Positions 8,890 to 18,700 of a stretch of DNA of 64,000 bases are shown piece after piece. The DNA is taken from contig NZ_CP146284.1 in the NCBI RefSeq assembly GCF_023744375.2, positions 1,116,001 through 1,180,000 on the forward strand, written 5' to 3'. The position numbers and the translations under genes were made by a program. The notes under the pieces were generated by a model. The model worked only from the letters and a program-made list of their open reading frames with translations. It was not told the origin of the DNA and did not search any database. This DNA comes from Parabacteroides sp. AD58 (lineage in GTDB: Bacteria > Bacteroidota > Bacteroidia > Bacteroidales > Tannerellaceae). Numbering within the stretch: position 1 is the first letter of the stretch; the number at the start of each line of letters is the position of its first letter.

Positions 8890-10008
8890 TTATTTCAAGA
8901 GTTCAGCCACCTTCGCTTCAATATCCTCACCATGCAGGTTCTTAGCAACGATTGTTCCATCTTTATCAACCAAAATCGTGTGAGGAATGCTGTTGACATA
9001 ATACAGTGCAGCACCACTGTTCTTCCAACCCTGCAAGTCAGACAGCTGCGGCCAAGTGATGTTCAAATCATTGATACCTTTTTCCCAAGCCTCCTGTTTG
9101 CTGTCTAATGAGACACCGACAATCTCGAAACCTTTAGCTTTATACTGCTTGTAAACTTCTACCAGGTTCGGCATTTCCCGGCGGCAAGGAGGACACCAGC
9201 TGGCCCAGAAATCGATCAACACGACTTTGCCCTTACCTACATAATCAGACAGTTTTCTGTCTTTTCCGTTCACGTCCTTCATTGGGAAATCTGTAAACTT
9301 CTTGCCCACAGCCACTGTCTTCAGATTCTCCAGACGTTCCATAATCTGGCTGATACCCGGAACAGACTTGAATACATCACCTGCTTTTGCCACTAATTGA
9401 TTCTGTGCATCTTCCGGAAGTTCATAACGGAAAGAATAGAAAACAACACCAGACAAGGCATTATTGATATTTTCCCCAATAAATGCTTCCGCTTTATCAA
9501 CTACGGCCCGGTCGATAGCATCATATTTCTGTTCAGCCTCACGCTTAGCAGCCTCATCTTCCGATTTCAATGCAGCCACTAACGTTTCCTGCTCAGCACG
9601 CATGGAACGGATTTCTTTCCGGAATGCAGCTACAGCATCATTATCAGGTGTTCCTGTTACATCAGACAGAGAATCTAATGTCGCCTGCAATTTGGCATTA
9701 CTCAATACAAATGTAGCAGTAAAGATTCCGCTTTCACCAGCAGGTCCATACGAACGAGGCACAACTTCTTCAGAAAACTTCAAGGTACGCAATACGGCTG
9801 AATCCTGTGTCCCCTTGAATGCAAAAGAACCATTCGTTACAACTGCACTGTCGATCGGTGCAGCTTCGGCGTCACCATACGGATACATATAAACGCACTT
9901 ACCTTCGAGTGCCGGATTATTGACTGTACCTGTGATTTCATACCCAGGTTTTTCACTACATGCAACCAGCATCAACGCTGAAGTTGCCAAGACTAACATT
10001 TTCTTCAT
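8890..10008 (-). CDS. TlpA-like thioredoxin lipoprotein with N-terminal DUF4369-type domain
   Basis: 372 residues. A lipoprotein signal (MKKMLVLATSALMLVAC, Cys17) targets it to the envelope. The N-terminal ~110 residues have the DUF4369 pattern (YEITGTVNN...), a helical middle follows, and the C-terminal ~140 residues are an AhpC/TSA-TlpA thioredoxin fold with the redox motif WCPPC (Cys272/Cys275) and the cis-proline loop NSIPHTILVD. Such proteins act as periplasmic disulfide reductases, often for cytochrome c maturation or oxidative repair. The gene is monocistronic between a bidirectional terminator and an 8-bp repeat at its 5' end. The partner is unknown. Confidence 0.88.
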   Translation of the reverse strand: MKKMLVLATSALMLVACSEKPGYEITGTVNNPALEGKCVYMYPYGDAEAAPIDSAVVTNGSFAFKGTQDSAVLRTLKFSEEVVPRSYGPAGESGIFTATFVLSNAKLQATLDSLSDVTGTPDNDAVAAFRKEIRSMRAEQETLVAALKSEDEAAKREAEQKYDAIDRAVVDKAEAFIGENINNALSGVVFYSFRYELPEDAQNQLVAKAGDVFKSVPGISQIMERLENLKTVAVGKKFTDFPMKDVNGKDRKLSDYVGKGKVVLIDFWASWCPPCRREMPNLVEVYKQYKAKGFEIVGVSLDSKQEAWEKGINDLNITWPQLSDLQGWKNSGAALYYVNSIPHTILVDKDGTIVAKNLHGEDIEAKVAELLK

Positions 10009-10020
10009 ATAAATCAGTTA

Positions 10021-10068
10021 TTAAGTTCTTGAGTTTTTGAGTTTTTAAGTTTTTAAGTTTATAAGTTA
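10021..10068. repeat. Six-copy 8-bp microsatellite (TTRAGTTT) in the 5' region of the TlpA-like gene
   Basis: From 10021 the sequence reads in 8-bp steps: TTAAGTTC, TTGAGTTT twice, TTAAGTTT twice, ATAAGTTA. The block starts 12 bp upstream of the ATG at 10008, probably in the 5' UTR or over the promoter. Such repeats can change copy number by slippage. Confidence 0.85.
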
Positions 10069-10116
10069 CGGTATGCATCCAAACCAAAACTCAACAAGTT
10101 TTCTACCTATTCAAAT

Positions 10117-11601
10117 CTATAATATTTTTTCCAATCTTTCTTTCCAGACTTCGTATGCTCCGCAATACTTATCAGCTTTCAGTCCATCAGGTTCAATTTC
10201 AGCAATCTTTTTCAATGAAGAAAAAGCCTCCTCAAAAGAAGCATAAATACCGGCTCCAATGCCCGCACCTTTTGCGGCTCCAATTGCTCCATTCGTATCA
10301 TAAAGCTCAATATAAGTACCTGTTACGCCAGCTAAAGCCTCTCGTAAAATCGGACTCAGGAACATACTCGAATGAGCGGCACGGATCACTTCAATATCGA
10401 TTCCCATCTCACTCATAATATCCATGCCGTACTTGAATGCAAACACAATGCCTTCCTGAGCAGCACGGGCAATATGAGCCGCATGGTGGATATTGAAATT
10501 CAACCCGAAGATAGAACAATCAACCTGCTTGTTTTCCAACATTCTCTCCGCACCATTTCCAAACGGCAGGATTGACAATCCTTCGGAACCAATCGGAACA
10601 CTTGCAGCCAGGTCATTCAGCTGGTCATACGTGATGCCATTGCGGGCAATCGTCTTTTTTACCCACGCATTGAGAATACCGACTCCATTGATGCATAACA
10701 GAACACCCAAACGCGGATGCTCAGCCGTATGATTAACATGGGCAAAAACATTTACACGCGAACGGACATCATAGTTCAACTTGCTGTTAACACCATAGAC
10801 AACGCCCGAAGTCCTTGCCGTAGCAGCCACTTCTCCGGGACGAAGCACATTTAGAGCCAAGGCATTATTGCTTTGGTCACCCATACGATAGGTCACCGGC
10901 GTTCCTTTTTTCAGCCCAAGCTCGGTAGCTACACTTCCCAGTAATTCGCCCTGCAAACCAAAAGTCGGGACCACATCAGCAACCAAGTCTTTTGATATGC
11001 CAAAATAGCGAAGTAAGTCTTCCGACAAACAATTATCCTGAAAATCCCACGCTATTCCTTCAGAAAGGCCTGGTATGGTGGTATGTATCTCGCCAGTCAT
11101 ACGCATAGCAATATAATCACCCGGCAACATAACCTTATAAATCAGATTATAAGTTTGCGGTTCATACTCTTTAAGCCATGCCAGTCGGGCAACTGTAAAA
11201 TTACCAGGAGAATTCAACAAATGTGACAAACACCGTTTCTCTCCTATCGCATGGAAAGCCCGCTCTCCATAGATGACAGCCCGACTGTCACACCAAATAA
11301 TAGAAGGTCGTAAAGCTACTTTATTCTTATCAACAACTACCAGGCCATGCATCTGATAAGCAATTCCTATTGCCTTTATATCATCTCCTTTCACACCAGA
11401 CTTTCCCAGTGCACCCTGAATAGCTTTCTTCACATAAAGCCACCAGTCGTCCGGATTCTGCTCTGCCCAGCCGGGACGTTCTGCAAGAATGGGAGCCTCT
11501 TCTTTCGGATAAAAATCGGAGCCAACAGGCAAACCTGTTTCTGCATCCACAATAGAGACCTTTACTGACGAACAACCTATATCACAACCCAACAAATACA
11601 T
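10117..11601 (-). CDS. xylB: FGGY-family carbohydrate kinase, probable xylulokinase
   Basis: 494 residues, the usual XylB length. The N-terminal phosphate-binding motif is GCDIGCSSVKVSIVD; the second half carries the actin-like ATPase pattern typical of FGGY kinases (GNGAERMLE, and AAKGAGIGAGIY near the end). The expected activity is phosphorylation of D-xylulose to xylulose 5-phosphate in the cytoplasm. It starts 21 bp downstream of a NUDIX/NrtR-type regulator in the same direction, an arrangement known for Bacteroides xylose genes. No xylose isomerase (xylA) or symporter (xylT) is adjacent. Another FGGY substrate is possible. Confidence 0.82.
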   Translation of the reverse strand: MYLLGCDIGCSSVKVSIVDAETGLPVGSDFYPKEEAPILAERPGWAEQNPDDWWLYVKKAIQGALGKSGVKGDDIKAIGIAYQMHGLVVVDKNKVALRPSIIWCDSRAVIYGERAFHAIGEKRCLSHLLNSPGNFTVARLAWLKEYEPQTYNLIYKVMLPGDYIAMRMTGEIHTTIPGLSEGIAWDFQDNCLSEDLLRYFGISKDLVADVVPTFGLQGELLGSVATELGLKKGTPVTYRMGDQSNNALALNVLRPGEVAATARTSGVVYGVNSKLNYDVRSRVNVFAHVNHTAEHPRLGVLLCINGVGILNAWVKKTIARNGITYDQLNDLAASVPIGSEGLSILPFGNGAERMLENKQVDCSIFGLNFNIHHAAHIARAAQEGIVFAFKYGMDIMSEMGIDIEVIRAAHSSMFLSPILREALAGVTGTYIELYDTNGAIGAAKGAGIGAGIYASFEEAFSSLKKIAEIEPDGLKADKYCGAYEVWKERLEKIL

Positions 11602-11622
11602 ATCGCACCTTTCACCCTTTCT

Positions 11623-12363
11623 TTATTTATTCAAGCTTGAACGCAGCTTGTTATACTTGATTTTATTAAAACGGTAATAACGGGCAGCCCGATGAGGCAC
11701 GCCAACTTCCATTTCATCTGTAGGCACAATGTAGCCCAACAGGTTCATCTTTTTCTGGAAATTCCGGACATCAAATTTCTTATTATAAATAATTTCATAG
11801 GTCCGACGCAATTGGAAAGCTGTAAATTTAGAAGGCAAATACTCATAGACAATGGCCGGTTCGCGCTCGACCCAATTCCGAATCTCATTCACAGATTCCT
11901 CAACAATCGATTTATGATCGAATGGCAGATCGGGCAAGTCTTCTACAGGGAACCAGCGTAAAGTTTCATTCTTATCCAGTCCCGAAACAGTTTTGCCCTT
12001 TTTACTTAAAGCCAGATAAACAACAGTAACAATTCTTGATACCTTGATGTGTGACTCTTTCTCGAGCCACAAGACATCTTCCTTTTTAGCTGTACGGGCA
12101 ACAGAACCGAATGTATGGAATTGTCTCAACGACATTTGAGTATGTCCGACAGCCTCTTTCATTACACGAAGAGCAGCATCATCCAACTCTTCGGTTTCAT
12201 ATATCAAACTACCTGGTAGTTTATATCCCACCGCATTATTTTCTAATAACTTCCGTTCTACCAATAGAACCGAAAGTTTATCCTCATTAATCCCTAGTAA
12301 AACGCAGTCAACTGACACATAAGGACAAAAAGGAGAAGAAATACATTCTTTCTGGTTCTCCAT
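11623..12363 (-). CDS. NUDIX-domain transcriptional regulator (NrtR/AraR/XylR type)
   Basis: 246 residues from the ATG at 12361-12363. The N-terminal ~140 residues have a NUDIX fold (PYVSVDCVLLGI...VLLVERKLL) but lack a complete NUDIX-box glutamate signature, as expected of sugar-sensing NrtR-like repressors. The C-terminus (FTAFQLRRTYEIIYNKKFDVRNFQKK) is the winged helix of that family. Regulators of this type control arabinose and xylose genes in Bacteroides. The gene is first in an operon with the kinase. A palindrome AAACGAA-N6-TTCGTTT overlaps its promoter and is a likely autoregulatory operator. The frame is open 20 codons further upstream, but that stretch covers the promoter. Confidence 0.85.
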   Translation of the reverse strand: MENQKECISSPFCPYVSVDCVLLGINEDKLSVLLVERKLLENNAVGYKLPGSLIYETEELDDAALRVMKEAVGHTQMSLRQFHTFGSVARTAKKEDVLWLEKESHIKVSRIVTVVYLALSKKGKTVSGLDKNETLRWFPVEDLPDLPFDHKSIVEESVNEIRNWVEREPAIVYEYLPSKFTAFQLRRTYEIIYNKKFDVRNFQKKMNLLGYIVPTDEMEVGVPHRAARYYRFNKIKYNKLRSSLNK

Positions 12364-12381
12364 ATATATTTTAACTTTTTG

Positions 12382-12433
12382 CAAAGATAACTTATTTATG
12401 GCATATTTTCTCAAAACGAACACACTTTCGTTT
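12382..12433 (-). promoter_or_regulatory. Promoter and candidate operator of the NUDIX regulator-kinase operon
   Basis: On the minus strand, -7 box TATCTTTG (12382-12389) and -33 box TTTG (12412-12415). A perfect inverted repeat, AAACGAA (12414-12420) and TTCGTTT (12427-12433) with a 6-bp spacer, overlaps the -33 box, as expected of a repressor site. Confidence 0.6.
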
Positions 12434-12487
12434 GATTTTTTACCAGACTGTATTCTTCTCCTTTTCGGTTTCTATCAATGAATCTTT

Positions 12488-14152
12488 TTAATATGCGGCT
12501 TCATGGACATCCCGCACAGCACGACCACTTGGATCATTCATATTCTTGAAAGAAGCATCCCACGCCAAAGCCTCAGCAGTAGAACAAGCAACGCTCGGTA
12601 CAGACGGGACAGAACGTGCAGCACTTTCACTTGGGAAATGTTCTTCGAAAATGGAACGATAATAATACTCTTCCTTATTCATCGGAGTATTAATCGGGAA
12701 ACGCTCAGCAGCATGTGCCATCATTTCATCGGTAACAGCTTCAGAAGTAACCTTCTTCAGTGTATCAATCCAGCTGTAACCTACGCCATCGGAGAACTGT
12801 TCCTTCTGGCGCCACAAGATTTCATCAGGCAGCATACCTTGGAAGGCTTCACGCAAGATCTTCTTTTCAATTGTCTTGCCTGGACACATCTTGGCTGCCG
12901 GATTCAAACGCATGGCTACATCCAAAAACTCTTTATCCAAGAAAGGAACACGACCCTCTACACCCCAAGCACAAAGACTCTTATTGGCACGCAAGCAGTC
13001 ATACAAATACAACTTGCTTAACTTACGAAGTGTTTCCTCATGGAATGCTCTCGCATCCGGAGCCTTATGAAAATACAGATATCCTCCGAATACTTCATCA
13101 GCTCCTTCACCACTCAATACCATCTTAATACCCATACTCTTGATAACACGGGCCAACAGATACATCGGAGTCGAAGCTCGAACGGTTGTTACATCATACG
13201 TCTCAATGTAATAAATCACGTCACGGATAGCATCCAGTCCTTCCTGAATTGTATAATTGATTTCATGATGAACAGTTCCAATAGCTTCAGCTACTTTCCG
13301 GGCTGCAGCTAAATCAGGAGCACCTTTCAAACCGACAGCAAATGAATGAAGCTGTGGCCACCAGGCTTCAGACTGACTGCCTGTCTCCACACGTTTGGAT
13401 GAATATTTCTTAGCTACGGCTGATGTGATAGATGAATCCAAACCTCCAGACAGCAATACACCATAAGGAACATCACACATCAACTGACGCTTTACAGCAG
13501 CTTCCAATGCATCATGCAGCTCTTCCACTGATGCCGGATTATCTTTAACGGCATCATATGACATCCAATCACGTTTGTACCAACGGGTCAGTTCCTTATC
13601 TTCGCTATAGTAATAATGACCCGGCTTAAACTGCTCGTAATGTACAGCATAACCTTCCAAACCTTTTAATTCAGAAGAAACCATCAAATGACCTGCATTA
13701 TCGTATCCGATATACAAAGGAATCACTCCAATCGGATCACGTGCTATCAAGAATACATCTTTTTCTTCGTCATACAGAGCAAAAGCAAAGATACCATTCA
13801 GATCATCCAGGAAATGTACTCCTTTCTTCCGATATAAAGCTAAAATTACTTCACAATCTGATCCTGTCTGAAATTCATATTCACCTTTTAACTCTTCGCG
13901 AATAGCCTGATGATTATAAATTTCTCCGTTGACAGTAAGAATGAGTTTTCCATCTTTACTCTTTAATGGTTGTCCTCCAGAAGCTGGATCGACAATAGAA
14001 AGACGCTCATGCGCCAGAATAGCAGTTTTTCCTTGATATATTCCACTCCAATCCGGTCCGCGGTGACGAATTCTTTTACTCATAATCAACGCTTGGCGAC
14101 GCATAGCTTCTGCACCTTCATGAATATTAAATATTGCTGTAATACCACACAT
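12488..14152 (-). CDS. asnB: Asparagine synthase B (glutamine-hydrolysing)
   Basis: 554 residues. Makes asparagine from aspartate, ATP and glutamine in the cytoplasm. The Ntn-type glutaminase domain starts MCGITAIF with Cys2 as nucleophile, with RHRGPDWSG and a VNGEIYNH segment; the synthetase domain carries the PP-motif LLSGGLDSSITSA near residue 235. Length matches bacterial AsnB. It lies 97 bp downstream of gltD in the same direction, forming a nitrogen-assimilation unit with gltB and gltD. Confidence 0.96.
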   Translation of the reverse strand: MCGITAIFNIHEGAEAMRRQALIMSKRIRHRGPDWSGIYQGKTAILAHERLSIVDPASGGQPLKSKDGKLILTVNGEIYNHQAIREELKGEYEFQTGSDCEVILALYRKKGVHFLDDLNGIFAFALYDEEKDVFLIARDPIGVIPLYIGYDNAGHLMVSSELKGLEGYAVHYEQFKPGHYYYSEDKELTRWYKRDWMSYDAVKDNPASVEELHDALEAAVKRQLMCDVPYGVLLSGGLDSSITSAVAKKYSSKRVETGSQSEAWWPQLHSFAVGLKGAPDLAAARKVAEAIGTVHHEINYTIQEGLDAIRDVIYYIETYDVTTVRASTPMYLLARVIKSMGIKMVLSGEGADEVFGGYLYFHKAPDARAFHEETLRKLSKLYLYDCLRANKSLCAWGVEGRVPFLDKEFLDVAMRLNPAAKMCPGKTIEKKILREAFQGMLPDEILWRQKEQFSDGVGYSWIDTLKKVTSEAVTDEMMAHAAERFPINTPMNKEEYYYRSIFEEHFPSESAARSVPSVPSVACSTAEALAWDASFKNMNDPSGRAVRDVHEAAY

Positions 14153-14249
14153 ATTTTATTTCCTTTCTAAATTTCTTTTAATTAATGTCTCTTTTATTTT
14201 ATATTAATAGAATTATAAGAACTGGCAAGATTATTCTCTTTGAAAGAGA

Positions 14250-15674
14250 TTATTTCCCAGACAAATAGCGATCTATTTCTGCTGCAGTTTTTTTGCCAGA
14301 TGCCATAGCCTTGACAACCAGACTCGCGCCGCTTACGGCATCACCACAAGCAAAAACTTTATCAACCGACGTTTTCGAACAAGCATCAACGGCTATATCC
14401 TGCCTGCCGTCGACCGATAAATTAAGCTCGGCTATTATGCCTTCTTGCACCGGGTGAACAAATCCCATGGCCAAAAAGACCAGATCGGCTTCTATAATTT
14501 CCGTACGCCCAGTCTTCTTCATCTGTGGCCGTCCGCCATCGACTGCCGGAATCCATTCAACTTCCTCGACTTCCACTCCTTTTAACACTCCATTTTCTCC
14601 AATAAAACGGTTGGAAGCCAGATTCCAGCGGCGAATACAACCCTCTTCGTGACTACTACTTGTTTTCAGTACTTGAGGATACATCGGCCATGGCGTTGCC
14701 GGATTATATCCAACTGGCGGCTGTGGCATAATTTCAATCTGCATGACCTGAGCAGCATGATGACGATTGGCTGTTCCCACGCAATCGCTACCGGTATCAC
14801 CACCGCCAATGACAAGAACCTTTTTCCCTTTACAAGAAATGCGTTCCTCTTCAGGTACGGAAATTCCCTCCAACAGACGATTCTGATTAGCTAAAAGTTC
14901 TAATGCAAAATGTACGCCTTTCAAAGAACGGCCTTCAATCGGTAAATCTCGAGGAACTTCAGAACCAATTGCCAAACATACCGCATCAAATTGATCAATC
15001 AGTTCCCGAGTAGTAATATCCAGCCCTACACAAGTATTCATGCGGAAAATAATTCCTTCATCTTCCAACAGACGGATGCGGCGGTCGATAATATTTTTCC
15101 CTAACTTAAAATTAGGAATACCAAAACGGAGTAATCCACCCGGTTTCTCATGCTTATCAAATACAGTTACTTCATAACCTTTATGATTCAGACGATTAGC
15201 GGCTACCAATCCGGCAGGACCACTGCCAACAACGGCTACCCGCTTGCCATTGCGAACCGGATGTACCGGCTTAATATATCCTTCCCGAAAAGCGACTTCA
15301 ACAATAGAGGCTTCATTCTCCCGAATTGTTACAGGCTCATCACAACTTAATTTCAACACACAGCTTTTCTCACATAATGCAGGACATATGCGTCCGGTAA
15401 ATTCCGGAAAATCACATGTGGCGGACAATACCAGATAGGCATCCTGCCAATTACCCTTATATAACATATCCTGCCACTCCGGCTGCTTGTTTCCAAGCGG
15501 ACAGGCCCAATGACAAAACGGAACGCCACAATCCATACATCGTGACGCCTGTATACGGCGGTCGCCTGTACTTAAAGTCTGTTCTACTTCACTAAAATCA
15601 TCGATTCGTTCATGAACCGGTCTATATCCCGCTTCTTTGCGGTGTATCGTTAGGAATGCTCTTGGATCTCCCAT
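14250..15674 (-). CDS. gltD: Glutamate synthase small subunit
   Basis: 474 residues. Supplies electrons from NAD(P)H through FAD and iron-sulfur clusters to GltB. The N-terminal cluster-binding cysteines are visible in CMDCGVPFC, WACPLGN and RICPALCEKSC; the FAD site GSGPAGLVAANRL and the NAD(P) site GGGDTGSDC follow. The gene starts 29 bp after gltB ends, so the subunits are cotranslated from one message. Confidence 0.96.
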   Translation of the reverse strand: MGDPRAFLTIHRKEAGYRPVHERIDDFSEVEQTLSTGDRRIQASRCMDCGVPFCHWACPLGNKQPEWQDMLYKGNWQDAYLVLSATCDFPEFTGRICPALCEKSCVLKLSCDEPVTIRENEASIVEVAFREGYIKPVHPVRNGKRVAVVGSGPAGLVAANRLNHKGYEVTVFDKHEKPGGLLRFGIPNFKLGKNIIDRRIRLLEDEGIIFRMNTCVGLDITTRELIDQFDAVCLAIGSEVPRDLPIEGRSLKGVHFALELLANQNRLLEGISVPEEERISCKGKKVLVIGGGDTGSDCVGTANRHHAAQVMQIEIMPQPPVGYNPATPWPMYPQVLKTSSSHEEGCIRRWNLASNRFIGENGVLKGVEVEEVEWIPAVDGGRPQMKKTGRTEIIEADLVFLAMGFVHPVQEGIIAELNLSVDGRQDIAVDACSKTSVDKVFACGDAVSGASLVVKAMASGKKTAAEIDRYLSGK

Positions 15675-15703
15675 TTTCTAATTCATTTGAAATTGTATAA
15701 CCA

Positions 15704-18700
15704 TCAATAATCTCTCTGCATTGCGGCAATCTTCTGTTGCCATTTCTTCATCTGCTCTTCCTGAAGAACTTTCTTGTACTCAATCGGAACGACTTCTATA
15801 AATTCATCCACGAAGCGATCCCAATGGTCAAGCATACGCCCGGCTAATGGACTACCCGTATAATGATAATGTTTACGGATTAATTCATGCAATTCCTTCC
15901 GCGAACTACTGTCTTCCACTAATGAAAGTTCTACCATCTCCATATTGCAGTAGAAATCAAAGTTTCCCGATGGATTCCATACATAGGCAACACCACCACT
16001 CATTCCTGCAGCAAAGTTTCGTCCGGTCGGCCCTAAGACAACAACCCGTCCTCCTGTCATATATTCACAGCAGTGGTCACCAACACCTTCTACGACGGCT
16101 ATTGCACCAGAATTCCGGACACAGAATCGTTCACCAGCCCGACCGTTCAAATAGACTTCACCACTTGTTGCTCCATACAACAATGTATTACCTGCAATGA
16201 TATTATCTTCTGGTTTAAAATCGGAACGTACCGGAGGAACAACCACAATACGTCCACCGCTTAATCCTTTTCCTAAATAGTCATTGGTATCGCCCTCCAA
16301 ACGGAAATCAACCCCATGTACCAAGAAGGCTCCAAAACTTTGGCCGGCAGATCCATTGAAACGGACTTTCAAGGCATGTTCCGGCAAACCGGCTTCCCCA
16401 TACCGTTGAGCTATCATTCCAGAAAGCATAGCTCCTACCGAACGATCCGTATTTAGAATTGGATAACTCAATAACAAATCTTGCTTACCATCAAGCGCCA
16501 ATTTAGCATCCTGAATCAGTTGCTGATCTTTTACTCCTGCTGTTAAATGAATCAACTCGCCCGCATGATGCAACAGATGATCCTTGAACGCTTCTGGGAA
16601 ATATACAATCTTAGAGAAATCCAATAAATCATGTTTATGAATGCCGTCACTTGGTTTACGTACAATCAAATCGGTACGGCCAATCACTTCATCTAATTTA
16701 TGGAATCCCATTTCTGCCAGATATTCACGAACCTCTTCAGCTAAGAAAGTGAAGAAATTTACTAAATATTCATAGCGACCATGAAAACGCTTACGCAAAG
16801 TCTCATCTTGCGTAGCGACTCCTACCGGACACGTATTCATGTGGCATTTGCGCATCATCACGCATCCCAAAACAATCAAAGCGGATGTGGCAAAACCAAA
16901 TTCCTCTGCCCCTAACAAGGCCATCAGCAAAATATCACGTCCTGTCTTTAACTGTCCATCAGTCTGTACACGAACCTGACCGCGCAAATTATTTAATACT
17001 AATGTTTGTTGTGTTTCTGACAAACCAATCTCAGGAGGCAGTCCCGCATAACGGATAGAACTCATCGGAGACGCTCCTGTTCCTCCCTCTGCACCAGAAA
17101 TCACAATCCGGTCTGCCTTTGCCTTCGCTACACCTGCGGCAATGGTACCCACACCACTTTCAGATACCAACTTCACGCTAATCTCAGCCTTCGGATTGAC
17201 ATTTCTCAAGTCAAATATCAGCTGAGCCAAATCTTCAATAGAATAGATATCATGATGAGGTGGAGGAGAAATCAGAGAGATACCTGGTATTGAATGACGA
17301 GTTTTAGCAATAATATCATTTACTTTATAACCTGGTAACTGACCACCTTCACCAGGTTTTGCTCCTTGAGCAACCTTGATCTGTATTTCATCAGCATTTA
17401 CCAAATAGTTGGTTGTAACACCAAAACGACCGGAAGCCACTTGCTTGATTGCAGAACGCAATGACAATCCGTCGATCTTTTCCGTAAAACGATCAGCGTC
17501 TTCACCACCTTCACCCGTATTGCTGCGTCCGTGAATCTTGTTCATGGCCATTGCCATCGTTTCATGAGCTTCTTTACTAATAGATCCAAAACTCATGGCT
17601 CCGGTAACAAACCGCTTCATTATATCCGACGCTGGTTCTACTTCCTCCAGAGGAATTGGCGACTGCCGTTTGAAATCCAAGAAATCACGCAAAAAGAGAG
17701 GCTCCTCTTTCTCATCAACCAATTTTGTATATTCCTTGAATTTTTTATAACTGCCTAAACGGGTTGCCAATTGCAGTGCAGAAATTGTTTCCGGATTCCA
17801 AGCATGCTTTTCGCCGTCTTTTCGATAAGAATAGATACCTTTATGTTCCAATACAGCAGAAAGTTCATGTTCATATCCGGCTTCATGCATGCGTACAGCA
17901 TCCTCAGCAATTTCCTTTAAACCGATTCCGCCAACTTTGCTGGATATGCCTCCGAAATAATTCGTAGCCAGATCTTCACTCAGACCTACGGCTTCAAATA
18001 ACTTAGCACCTCGGTAACTACGGATGGTACTAATACCCATCTTACTCAAAACCTTCAGCAATCCTTTGCATAAAGACTTGACATAATTCTTCTCGGCGGT
18101 TTCATAATTCAATTGGACAGATTGTTTTGCCACCAAATTTTCCAGAACTGCAAATGCCATATATGGATTCACCGCACTGGCACCAAATCCTAACAGCAAG
18201 GCTGCATGCATGACCTCGCGCATTTCACCTGTTTCAACAACCAGAGCTGTCTGTACACGTTTCTTAACAGAAATCAGATAATGATGAACTGCACTTACTG
18301 CCAAAACAGAAGGAATAACAGCCATCGAAGCATCCACCTGTCTGTCTGTCAACACTAAATAATTAGCGCCTTCTGTTACTGCCTGAGCAGCTTCCTTACA
18401 CAAATGGTCTAACGCCTCTTTCAAACCGGCTTCACCTTTTGAAGCATCAAACAACATCGGAAGCTTTACGGTCTTAAATCCTTTATATCGGATATTACAC
18501 AAAATATCCAACTGGGTATTTGTCAGAATCGGACACTGCAAACGTACCATTTTACAATGCGACTCATCCGGTACTAATATATGGTTTCCAACAGCACCGA
18601 TATATTCAACCAAACTCATTACCAAAGCTTCGCGAATAGGATCAATAGGCGGATTGGTTACTTGTGCAAACTGCTGACGGAAATAATCGAATAACAAATG

